Source: a virus. From it: a stretch of DNA of 27,443 bases. Both the position numbers and the translations under genes were made by a program. Under the pieces are notes generated by a model that saw only the letters and a list, made by a program, of their open reading frames with translations, had not been told where the DNA came from and searched no databases. Every line of letters begins with the position of its first letter. Position 1 is the stretch's first letter. Positions 1-5,896 of the stretch are shown piece by piece. The stretch covers positions 1-27,443 of IMG/VR virus record IMGVR_UViG_3300007236_000043; one strand, given 5' to 3'.

Positions 1-1619
1 TTGGTCACAGTGCCAAACACCTGTAAGCCATTGCCGTTCACGCTGCGATCTTCTTCGGCTAGGCGTACTGAGATGTTGTCTACGGTTGTCTGCTGACCAG
101 AAACAGTACCCCCACCCTGCAAGCTAAAGAATGTTGTGGTAGATGTAGCCACAAAATCTAGTGCAATAGTCGTGTTCGACAAGAAGCCAGATGCACCTAT
201 GTTTCCTGAAGACGCAGAGGTTCCAATTAAAATCCTAGATGTAATGCCCGTAACATCACAAGAAGCAACGTACCTTTTACCCACTACAGTGGTAATACTT
301 TGATACACAGAAGCGTTTGACCCAGTGACTTGCTCCAAAATTGCAGAGCCACTTGAGTAAGTGAAAGTCCCATTTGAGGTGACTGTCCACCCAGAAACAT
401 CACTATCAAACGTACCATTCGTCACCAACTCACTGCCAGTAACGTCAGTATCATCCGTGTCGGACAAGGTGGCGAGTTTGATGTCGCCGTTCATCCAACC
501 TGTGTTGTAGGTGGAGGTAATATAAGCACCTGCATTTTCGTTATTAATTTCAGATGTTTCTAAGATAGCTGTTAATCTGCTATTAAAACCTGCGGCAAGG
601 CCATAATCTGTGGGCGTTGCATCTATTACATTTGCACCTGAGTTTGTGTACGTTATGGGGTTTAAAACAACAGCAGAATACGCTAGAGTGCCAACTAGCG
701 TTTCATAGACACGTTCACTATTACCTCGCCAGTTACTAAATGTTTCGTCAGACGAAGGTATACTATCTACCACATAGTTGTAATATTGTTGTTGACCACC
801 ACTATTTTGTGCTGAAAACGCTAATTTGTTTTCTTTAGTAAATTCTATTTTATTTGCGCCTGTGTAGGTATTTGTTGTCTTTAAATCGACAACAGTCCCA
901 TCATCCTTGATAACACTGACACCACCATCGGAAGCTATCGCAATCGTAGGCACAGGTAAGCCCGTAGCTGCATCAATCGGGGCGTTGGGTAGCACGGTCA
1001 TGGCTACATCGTTGACTATGGAGTTTACCAAAACTGGATATAATTCTGGTGTAAAATCGGTGTCTACATAATCTATTAAAGGAGTTACAAAGCCATTAAC
1101 ATTAACAGTGTCCGATCTGTGATAAGCTACATCTTCTATAAAACTAAAGATATCAACCCCTGCGTTATAAGTGGTACTAGATGCTGTTTTCCCAATTACT
1201 AATGTAGCATTAAGCATGGAGACTGTAGTTACTGGATAACTACCACCACCTATACGCATAATACCCGCACCATTTGACGTTGATGACGAAACAAGCTGCT
1301 TCCACATAGGCAGATCAGGGTCATCACCATCGTAGATCGTAACGGTATCACTCTCAGCCACAATCACAGCAACCGCAGGGAACTCCTTACGGCTACCACG
1401 AGTAGCAGTGTTCAAGGTTTCGTTATACCAGCTTGTGCCTTGTGTGCGCTTACGCCATGCACCACCGTCACTGTCCTTGCTGGTGTCATAAACGAATACG
1501 TCTACGGCTGTGTCAAGGATCTCTTTATTGTACTCATTGAGGTCAAGGCTGTGCCAGATGTCATTCAGTTTAGTACGAACTGATAGACCACTTTCGCCAT
1601 TACTTATGGATGTTGCCAT
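1..1619 (-). CDS. Tail/appendage protein with a putative carbohydrate-binding module (3' end outside window)
   Basis: The frame is open from ATG 1619 to the window edge (539 codons visible, no stop). The start has a good ribosome site, AGGAG, about 11 nt upstream. The N-terminus (about residues 1-75) contains SDGGAWRKRTQGTSWYNE and GSRKEFPAVAVIVAE, a head module I associate from memory with structural proteins of marine phages. About residues 395-525 begin with NGTFDSDVSGWTV and are rich in Thr, Ser and Gly beta-strand sequence, resembling a galactose-binding or CBM-type jelly roll. The visible end reads NGNGLQVFGTVT. It is probably a virion appendage that contacts the cell surface. It lies downstream of the putative small terminase in the leftward late operon. 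That it is a CDS is near certain; the adhesin role is inferred from composition and context. Confidence 0.75.
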   Translation of the reverse strand, partial: MATSISNGESGLSVRTKLNDIWHSLDLNEYNKEILDTAVDVFVYDTSKDSDGGAWRKRTQGTSWYNETLNTATRGSRKEFPAVAVIVAESDTVTIYDGDDPDLPMWKQLVSSSTSNGAGIMRIGGGSYPVTTVSMLNATLVIGKTASSTTYNAGVDIFSFIEDVAYHRSDTVNVNGFVTPLIDYVDTDFTPELYPVLVNSIVNDVAMTVLPNAPIDAATGLPVPTIAIASDGGVSVIKDDGTVVDLKTTNTYTGANKIEFTKENKLAFSAQNSGGQQQYYNYVVDSIPSSDETFSNWRGNSERVYETLVGTLAYSAVVLNPITYTNSGANVIDATPTDYGLAAGFNSRLTAILETSEINNENAGAYITSTYNTGWMNGDIKLATLSDTDDTDVTGSELVTNGTFDSDVSGWTVTSNGTFTYSSGSAILEQVTGSNASVYQSITTVVGKRYVASCDVTGITSRILIGTSASSGNIGASGFLSNTTIALDFVATSTTTFFSLQGGGTVSGQQTTVDNISVRLAEEDRSVNGNGLQVFGTVT

Positions 1620-1700
1620 TTTGAAGTTTACTCCTAGATTCTTTTTCTTCTATCAGTTTATTCTCTTAGTGTTTGTTAGTTCTCTCTCTCTGAGAGCAGT

Positions 1701-1997
1701 CTATACGGTAGTCCAGTCAGCACTATCACGCCAGAACTCTGAGTCATTCCATAAGCCTGTATTCAACAACCAAGACTTACTTGGGTCTGTCTGTTCGAAC
1801 TCTGTTGCTATTAACTGTTTCCATGAGAAGTAACCGAACTCAGCCTGGAAGTAGGCCAGCATACGGTCAGCCAAGGTGCCGCTTGTGTAGCCCTGGTCAC
1901 CTAGGTACTTATACTGCATATCGTTAAGTGTGCCCGTGTAACCCTTCTCGGTTAGGATCTGGGCTTCTTGATCTGGGTCATCCGCAAATATCTGCAT
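1701..1997 (-). CDS. Hypothetical 98-aa phage protein
   Basis: Soluble acidic protein with no membrane segment, rich in aromatic residues (several Trp, Tyr and Phe), including QYKYLGDQGYTSGTLADRM and NDSEFWRDSADWTTV. An AAGGGA lies about 13 nt before the ATG, a weak ribosome site. It sits 81 bp before the tail protein and 17 bp after the putative terminase gene, so it is cotranscribed with the late genes. A structural or connector role is possible from position only. I do not recognise a named family. Confidence 0.75.
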   Translation of the reverse strand: MQIFADDPDQEAQILTEKGYTGTLNDMQYKYLGDQGYTSGTLADRMLAYFQAEFGYFSWKQLIATEFEQTDPSKSWLLNTGLWNDSEFWRDSADWTTV

Positions 1998-2014
1998 GAA
2001 ACTCTAAGTATCCC

Positions 2015-2539
2015 TTAATTGACTTTAATGCCTAGGCGTTCTGCATCCTGAGAAAGTAATGACAAAGCCTGTTTGTTCTGCTCTTGCTCTTCCTTGGCTG
2101 CTAACTTCTTCTTAGCCTGAGAAGCATTGTCTTTATCTAACCAACCTTTGTCTAGCAAAAGTTTAGCCGCAGAGAAAGAACTACGACCACCAGTCTTCAT
2201 TTCCTCAGCAATAGCCTTGATAGCCTCAGACTTAACCTTTACTTCTACTTCTCTACGCCAACGCTCTACATGAACCTTGACACCAGGACACTTACTTATG
2301 TTTTGCCATATGTCCCAAGAACCAAAGACTACCTGAGAGAACTCATACTCCGTAGGATCGTTAGGGACCATTGACAAATATAGAGCCTGAAGAGAAAGGT
2401 AATGCTTACCATGAGCCTCTATGTCCTGCTCCTTTAAGGTAAACAAGACATCTGAAGGATCTGCATAGGATAGCTCATAGAACAAACTTACTGTCCGAGC
2501 TTTACCATTAACACCTTTTAGTTGAGATAAGGAGAACAT
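2015..2539 (-). CDS. Putative terminase small subunit-like protein
   Basis: A 174-aa protein and the first gene leftward from the divergent control region. The middle (about residues 58-110) reads MVPNDPTEYEFSQVVFGSWDIW and then a run ending HVERWRREVEVKVKSEAIKAI, and the last 50 residues are a charged Lys/Glu/Gln helix. The DPTEYEF...W...W...EEWR-type pattern resembles small terminase-like proteins of marine podoviruses as I remember them; small terminases recognise the packaging site and pair with the large ATPase. No large terminase is in the window, so this cannot be confirmed by context. There is no clear Shine-Dalgarno before ATG 2539; the transcript from the promoter at 2589-2617 would have a leader of about 43 nt. 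The gene is solid, the function tentative. Confidence 0.55.
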   Translation of the reverse strand: MFSLSQLKGVNGKARTVSLFYELSYADPSDVLFTLKEQDIEAHGKHYLSLQALYLSMVPNDPTEYEFSQVVFGSWDIWQNISKCPGVKVHVERWRREVEVKVKSEAIKAIAEEMKTGGRSSFSAAKLLLDKGWLDKDNASQAKKKLAAKEEQEQNKQALSLLSQDAERLGIKVN

Positions 2540-2588
2540 AAGTATACTAACTATTCTATCTTTTATTTTTTCTGAGGGTACAAGGTTA

Positions 2589-2617
2589 AGTATAGCACCA
2601 TGTTTTTAAGGTGTCAA
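2589..2617 (-). promoter_or_regulatory. Leftward sigma70 promoter for the late operon
   Basis: On the minus strand, TTGACA (2617-2612) and TATACT (2594-2589) are separated by exactly 17 bp. The predicted start is near 2582, about 43 nt before ATG 2539. The match to the housekeeping sigma70 consensus is 11 of 12 bases, which suggests host RNA polymerase transcribes the structural genes. Confidence 0.75.
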
Positions 2618-2676
2618 GAAGAAAATGACAAAAATAAGTAATTAAATTTTTATAGTCCTTGAGGTGATTTTAGGGA

Positions 2677-2705
2677 TTGACAAGAGGCTCAGGAGTGTGT
2701 ATAAT
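2677..2705 (+). promoter_or_regulatory. Perfect-consensus rightward sigma70 promoter
   Basis: TTGACA (2677-2682), a 17-bp spacer and TATAAT (2700-2705): all 12 consensus bases at the ideal spacing. The predicted start is near 2712. No gene follows before the terminator at 2935-2976, so its product appears to be a short noncoding RNA. Its -35 box lies 60 bp from the -35 box of the leftward promoter. Confidence 0.8.
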
Positions 2706-2750
2706 TTCATTATCAGCCCGCCAGGGGTGATATAGTATATATCTATAGGC

Positions 2751-2840
2751 TATACCTTAGTATAAACTAAGGTTACCTTAGTATAGGCTAAGGTCCACTA
2801 CGTAATCACTCTACGTAAGTACTTAACGTAGGTACTTAAC
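2751..2840. repeat. Hairpin and direct-repeat cluster in the control region
   Basis: Hairpin 1 is CCTTAGT-ATAA-ACTAAGG (2755-2772). Hairpin 2 is ACCTTAG-6 nt-CTAAGGT (2775-2794). Both share the arm CCTTAG and the following TATA. Next come CTACGTA twice (from 2797 and 2811), a palindromic 21-mer (2811-2831) and GTACTTAAC twice. The symmetry would serve equally as RNA stem-loops or as binding sites for a dimeric protein. Confidence 0.7.
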
Positions 2841-2934
2841 ACCAATAGGAGTAATAGTAATAGAATAATATTCTTTATGGTTCTTCTTACTTACGCCTAG
2901 TCCTAAGGACAGGTTCAGATTATCTCTGCTATAG

Positions 2935-2976
2935 CACCCCTTGGTACTTAAAATACCTTGGGGTGTTTTTCTTTTT
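2935..2976 (+). terminator. Rho-independent terminator with no upstream gene
   Basis: The arms are CACCCCTTGGTA (2935-2946) and TACCTTGGGGTG (2954-2965) with a 7-nt loop. They pair as 6 bp, a two-base TT/TT internal mismatch and 4 bp, followed by TTTTTCTTTTT. The T-tract is on the plus strand, so it stops rightward transcription before the early genes begin. Confidence 0.75.
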
Positions 2977-3396
2977 GTTTATGTGTGTGTGTGTGTACTA
3001 TGGCAATCCTTTTTGGCACCTAGGGAAAACTTATGAGAAAATTTAGGGTTGCATTGTACATACAGTAGGCACCCCCACGTCCCCCTTGGTCTCCCCTGCG
3101 CATCCCCTTACATTTAATGCCCCACCCCTAGGCTTTCCCTTGGTATTACCTGGGTGTTGCCTTGGTATTGCCTTAGTGTTGCCTTGATTGGGGTGAGGAT
3201 AGCTTAATGTTAATAGGATTTACATTAGGTAGGTCATATGGGAAATAAACCTAAGCTCACCTTGAGCTATTCATGCCCCTGCAATCCCTAGGCTTTTCCC
3301 TGGGCTACCCTTCCAGGCATATCCTTGGCTAATACTTGGCTTATGGGATGTTTAAGATATTTCTTTCGGTAGTCATAAATTAATTTAAATTAGGTG
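2977..3396. other. Non-coding stretch between the orphan terminator and the early promoter
   Basis: I see no plausible gene on either strand. It starts with an alternating TG run (2982-2996). From about 3067 the plus strand is strikingly C-rich, with runs such as CACCCCCACGTCCCCC and TGCCCCACCCC. It then holds the 22-bp tandem repeat (3138-3181) and two copies of a CCCTAGGCTTT(T)CCC motif (3126-3143 and 3286-3304). Strand asymmetry plus repeats in a divergent promoter region would fit a replication origin, but no recognised origin motif was found. Confidence 0.5.
3138..3187 (+). repeat. 22-bp tandem repeat, two copies plus a partial third
   Basis: Copy 1 is 3138-3159 and copy 2 is 3160-3181. 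They start CCTTGGTATT and end GTGTTG, differing at three positions in the middle. A third partial copy starts CCTTGATT at 3182. The array is too short and without spacers, so it is not CRISPR; it is iteron-like. Confidence 0.7.
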
Positions 3397-3426
3397 TTGA
3401 CAAATAGAATTATGGTTGTTTATGTT
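3397..3426 (+). promoter_or_regulatory. Early rightward promoter of the replication operon
   Basis: TTGACA (3397-3402), an 18-bp spacer and TATGTT (3421-3426). The predicted start is near 3433, about 32 nt before the first early ATG (3465), leaving room for the ribosome site AAGGA at 3451-3455. The -35 box is perfect and the -10 box matches 4 of 6. Confidence 0.65.
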
Positions 3427-3464
3427 GGTGTCACTAACACAAACCCCTGAAAGGATCTAAGCCA

Positions 3465-4088
3465 ATGGCTCACCCTCTAATTCATATTTCTAAAATGACT
3501 GGTAAGCTGGACGGGTTCCAGGCTATCAGCACTAACACCATGACAAACGAGTATTGCATTAAGCAAAACGCAAGTGGCAAGGCTGACAACATTTGCACCA
3601 AGTGTTACAGTCACACAATGCTAAAGTCATACCGAAAGAATATGCAACCGGCATTGCAGCGTAACAGTGAAGCCTTGGCTAATAAAGTGCATGATATGGA
3701 TTACCTTCCGTCAATCAATCAGGCTTGGTTTAGGTTCAATGCTCATGGTGAATTGATTAACCTAACTCACCTAGAAAACCTAAACAGAATAGCAAGGAAG
3801 AACCCCCACTGTTCCTTTGCTCTTTGGACTAAACGGAATGATTTGGTGTCAAAATACTACAAGACAAGGGAAAAACCTAGCAACATGATCTTGATCTACT
3901 CTAACTCTAAGGTGTCAACTATTATGAGCAAGCCACCAAAGCACTTTGACAGAACATTTAATAATGTTTTAGAGCATGAGCATGTTGACAAACAGAATTG
4001 CACTGGTCAAAAATGTAAAGACTGCCGCCTATGTTATACTATAGGCAACCAAGTAACCACCATTGTGGAGATGGTAAAGAAATACTAA
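3465..4088 (+). CDS. Cysteine-cluster protein resembling the phage Gp88 family
   Basis: First gene of the early operon, 207 aa. The N-terminal third has NICTKCYSHTML (Cys-x2-Cys) followed by SYR...LQRNSEAL. The C-terminus has CTGQKCKDCRLCY, that is C-x4-C-x2-C-x2-C. This arrangement, an N-terminal C..CY pair and a terminal Cys cluster, resembles the phage family called gene product 88, whose biochemical role I do not know. The clusters probably bind zinc or an iron-sulfur centre. The ribosome site AAGGA is 9 nt before the ATG. As the first early product it could be a host-takeover factor (inference). Confidence 0.6.
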   Translation: MAHPLIHISKMTGKLDGFQAISTNTMTNEYCIKQNASGKADNICTKCYSHTMLKSYRKNMQPALQRNSEALANKVHDMDYLPSINQAWFRFNAHGELINLTHLENLNRIARKNPHCSFALWTKRNDLVSKYYKTREKPSNMILIYSNSKVSTIMSKPPKHFDRTFNNVLEHEHVDKQNCTGQKCKDCRLCYTIGNQVTTIVEMVKKY

Positions 4089-4102
4089 AGGAGAAACTAA
4101 AG

Positions 4103-4327
4103 ATGTTCTATTGTATAGCAACCAAAGCCCTCAAGGATGGCACTCAAGGATTCCGCTTCAATGTGTGTGGCGTCAAAGGATTAACTCGCAAGAGGTTATT
4201 CAAGCGCCGCTGGGGCATAGCCAAAGGCAAGTCAATGGTGTCATTGCATATTGGTAAGCGTTCTGTTTATATTGAACGGAAGACAAACAAGACCAAAGGT
4301 AAAAGGATCAGGCATTTTGCAGGATGA
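4103..4327 (+). CDS. Small basic hypothetical protein (74 aa)
   Basis: Start ATG 4103 was chosen over an upstream in-frame start inside the preceding gene because AAAGGAG precedes it by about 9 nt. The product is strongly basic (RKRLFKRRWG and ERKTNKTKGKRIRH), with no membrane segment or recognised domain. It could bind nucleic acid. It belongs to the early small-gene set. Confidence 0.65.
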   Translation: MFYCIATKALKDGTQGFRFNVCGVKGLTRKRLFKRRWGIAKGKSMVSLHIGKRSVYIERKTNKTKGKRIRHFAG

Positions 4328-4457
4328 ATTACCTAAGTATCTCGAGAGAGAATTGGATCTGCTGGGTGTTGTGTCTCAACGCATGACACCTAGGCAACCA
4401 CAAGAGAAACAAGAGCCACCTCAAGTATGGGATGGCAAAGGGGATTGTCCCTTTTAA
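4317..4457 (+). CDS. Small hypothetical protein with a TTG start (46 aa)
   Basis: The frame is open from TTG 4251, but TTG 4317 is preceded by AAAAGGA at 9 nt and avoids a long overlap with the previous gene, so it is the likelier start. The product is charged, with a Pro/Gln-rich tail ending VWDGKGDCPF. No family recognised. Its position between two well-supported early genes supports expression, but the start codon is uncertain. Confidence 0.4.
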   Translation: MQDELPKYLERELDLLGVVSQRMTPRQPQEKQEPPQVWDGKGDCPF

Positions 4458-4473
4458 ATTAGGAGAAACTAAT

Positions 4474-4644
4474 ATGCTAGTGCAAGTTATTACCCTGAAT
4501 ATTTCCGATGGGGGTCAAACCACATATGTTGACATAGTAGGCACAGAGGATGCCGCAGAGAGTTATTTCATTTTGGATTTCCACAGAGAAGGGGGTGGGA
4601 ATGGGACATTGAGAGTGTGCAAACTAGTGGAGGTAAGCCAATGA
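4474..4644 (+). CDS. Small hypothetical early protein (56 aa)
   Basis: ATG 4474 follows TTAGGAGAAACTAAT, a strong ribosome site, and is preferred to the in-frame upstream ATG at 4432. The product starts MLVQVITLNISDGGQTTYVD, looks like a small beta-rich soluble domain and ends CKLVEVSQ. Its stop overlaps the next ATG as ATGA, so translation is probably coupled. No recognised family. Confidence 0.6.
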   Translation: MLVQVITLNISDGGQTTYVDIVGTEDAAESYFILDFHREGGGNGTLRVCKLVEVSQ

Positions 4645-4976
4645 TCTATGCAATCGCAGACGTACCACACGCAGATTATGACAATTATGACATGCTTAAT
4701 AAGCTCTTTCACGCATTGTCACCGCTTGGCTGGGAGCATAGCTCGTGGAAGAATGACACATGCCCATCACTCCACTTTGATGACATGAAAGAGGAACGGC
4801 ATGGCAACACCTGCCAGATATTCGTGGACTATGCAGACCCCGCCATGCGAGAGGATCCAGAGTGGCCTGTGCTGTCATTCAACTGCTATGACGCAGAGGG
4901 AATGCTGACACTCCAGAATGATTTTGACAATGTGGACAAGCTCCTAATCTATCTAACAGGGAAGGTGACACAATGA
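4641..4976 (+). CDS. Hypothetical early protein (111 aa)
   Basis: ATG 4641 is preceded by GGAGG. The product is acidic and soluble and starts MIYAIADVPHADYDNYDML. A central segment has WEHSSWKNDTCPSLHFDDM, and the end is hydrophobic-alternating (NVDKLLIYLTGKVTQ). Four Cys residues are scattered and form no clear metal motif. It overlaps both neighbours by ATGA. Function unknown; a small early protein of this kind often targets host processes, but nothing here identifies a target. Confidence 0.65.
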   Translation: MIYAIADVPHADYDNYDMLNKLFHALSPLGWEHSSWKNDTCPSLHFDDMKEERHGNTCQIFVDYADPAMREDPEWPVLSFNCYDAEGMLTLQNDFDNVDKLLIYLTGKVTQ

Positions 4977-5272
4977 CAAGGACAAGGGCAAGACAGTTAG
5001 AGGTTGTAAGGGTAGCAAGGGCCAAGGCATTTGTTGACAACTACAAGATGAACCAAGGCTGCAATAGGTGTGGCTTTGCCGAACATCCTGTAGCACTACA
5101 AATGAACCACATAGATCCCAGCACTAAGTTCAAGAATGTCTCTGAGTTAGTGAAGAAAGGTGTCATTGATACAATCAAGACGGAGCTGTCAAAGTGTGAG
5201 GTTCTTTGTGCTAACTGTCACGCTGTCCACACATATGCAAACCAACATCACAGAGAGGAGTTAGGCTCATGA
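4973..5272 (+). CDS. Small HNH endonuclease-like protein (99 aa)
   Basis: An HNH (beta-beta-alpha metal) fold is suggested by CNRCG (C30, C33), ALQMNHIDP (N45, H46) and CEVLCANCHAVHT (C79, C82, H83, H86): two Cys pairs that bind zinc around the His-Asn-His nuclease core. HNH proteins cut DNA using a divalent metal. At 99 aa it is near the minimum for the domain and has no added DNA-binding module, so it may be a free-standing homing endonuclease or a nuclease used in host DNA breakdown. It overlaps both neighbours by ATGA, unlike an unadapted insertion. Confidence 0.8.
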   Translation: MTRTRARQLEVVRVARAKAFVDNYKMNQGCNRCGFAEHPVALQMNHIDPSTKFKNVSELVKKGVIDTIKTELSKCEVLCANCHAVHTYANQHHREELGS

Positions 5273-5415
5273 TCCGTATTGTACTGACCAGCAAGAGAAC
5301 AAACCAAGAGATCTGCTATCATACATGCAAGAGACTGGACGAGGCGGAGAAACATGCCGAGATTTATAGTCGTATGGATGGTGTCAAAACGGAGATAGTG
5401 GGGGTGACACAATGA
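5269..5415 (+). CDS. Small hypothetical protein (48 aa)
   Basis: ATG 5269 follows GAGAGGAG at good spacing, overlaps the stop of the HNH gene and ends by ATGA overlap with the next gene. The product begins MIRIVLTSKRTNQEICYHTC and continues as a helix (LDEAEKHAEIYSRM). The pattern resembles small phage proteins with a beta-hairpin followed by a helix. No family assigned. Couplings at both ends make it likely real. Confidence 0.65.
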   Translation: MIRIVLTSKRTNQEICYHTCKRLDEAEKHAEIYSRMDGVKTEIVGVTQ

Positions 5416-5600
5416 CAAAGCGTAGGGACATAACACCAATAAGATCATACCAGATAAGACAAATAGATGTTATTGATGATGCTGACTGGCTAACGGAGCA
5501 AGAACGTGTCCATAGGTATGAAGAAGAAATAGAAGACTGCCTGTTGGTGGTGATGCCTAAGGAATATACCTATAGAACCCTTGTCAGGGACAAGCCCTAG
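5412..5600 (+). CDS. Small hypothetical protein (62 aa)
   Basis: Starts by ATGA overlap with the 48-aa gene. The N-terminus is basic (MTKRRDITPIRSYQIRQ) and the middle acidic (WLTEQERVHRYEEEIEDC). No membrane segment and no recognised domain. Part of the early small-gene set. Confidence 0.55.
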   Translation: MTKRRDITPIRSYQIRQIDVIDDADWLTEQERVHRYEEEIEDCLLVVMPKEYTYRTLVRDKP

Positions 5601-5638
5601 GGTATCAACATTTTCAGATGTGTCAAGAGGGAATCGAC

Positions 5639-5896
5639 ATGGATTATGAAACAAATATCAGGCGTCATGACGGAGAGTATACCGTCTATGGAGAGCTATG
5701 GGATGATGGTATGGGGTTCTGGGATAAATGGGGTGACACAGGCTATACCTTCGAGGTGCAGCACGAGCCAGAGTTCTCTGTCACTGAGCTATACAACAAG
5801 GATGGCAAGCCCGTTCCATTAACTACCTTGACACCTAAGGAGATCCTTGTCATCATAGACATCTTCACACAAGACTATTGGGATCACATATTATGA
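5639..5896 (+). CDS. Hypothetical protein (85 aa) before the primase
   Basis: Start ATG 5639 was chosen because AAGAGGG lies about 8 nt upstream; an in-frame ATG at 5618 lacks such a site. The acidic, aromatic-rich N-terminus is MDYETNIRRHDGEYTVYGE followed by LWDDGMGFWDKWGDTGY, ending with a helix (TPKEILVIIDIFTQDYWD). It overlaps the primase gene by ATGA. Function unknown. Confidence 0.65.
   Translation: MDYETNIRRHDGEYTVYGELWDDGMGFWDKWGDTGYTFEVQHEPEFSVTELYNKDGKPVPLTTLTPKEILVIIDIFTQDYWDHIL

Larger units (their letters stand above)
2712..2976 (+). ncRNA. Putative structured early noncoding RNA (about 265 nt)
   Basis: This is the span between the start predicted from the perfect promoter at 2677-2705 and the T-tract of the hairpin terminator at 2935-2976. 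I find no coding potential; the longest ATG frame I noticed is 7 codons at 2877. It contains two consecutive hairpins with related stems (2755-2772 and 2775-2794), a near-perfect 21-bp palindrome (2811-2831) and a repeated GTACTTAAC (2819-2827, 2832-2840). I do not recognise a known RNA family. It could act as an sRNA, a decoy or a replication primer RNA. An alternative is that the elements are DNA sites for an origin or a regulator. Confidence 0.45.

Noticed and set aside
1510-1833. 107-aa plus-strand frame over the tail and 98-aa genes
   Set aside because: It is antisense to two better frames, with no ribosome site and biased composition.
3138-3187. CRISPR-like array
   Set aside because: The 22-bp units are directly adjacent with no spacers and only two full copies; there are no cas genes.
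2540-3464. tRNA gene or a protein gene in the control region
   Set aside because: No cloverleaf or T-loop signature was found, and frames on both strands are short without ribosome sites.
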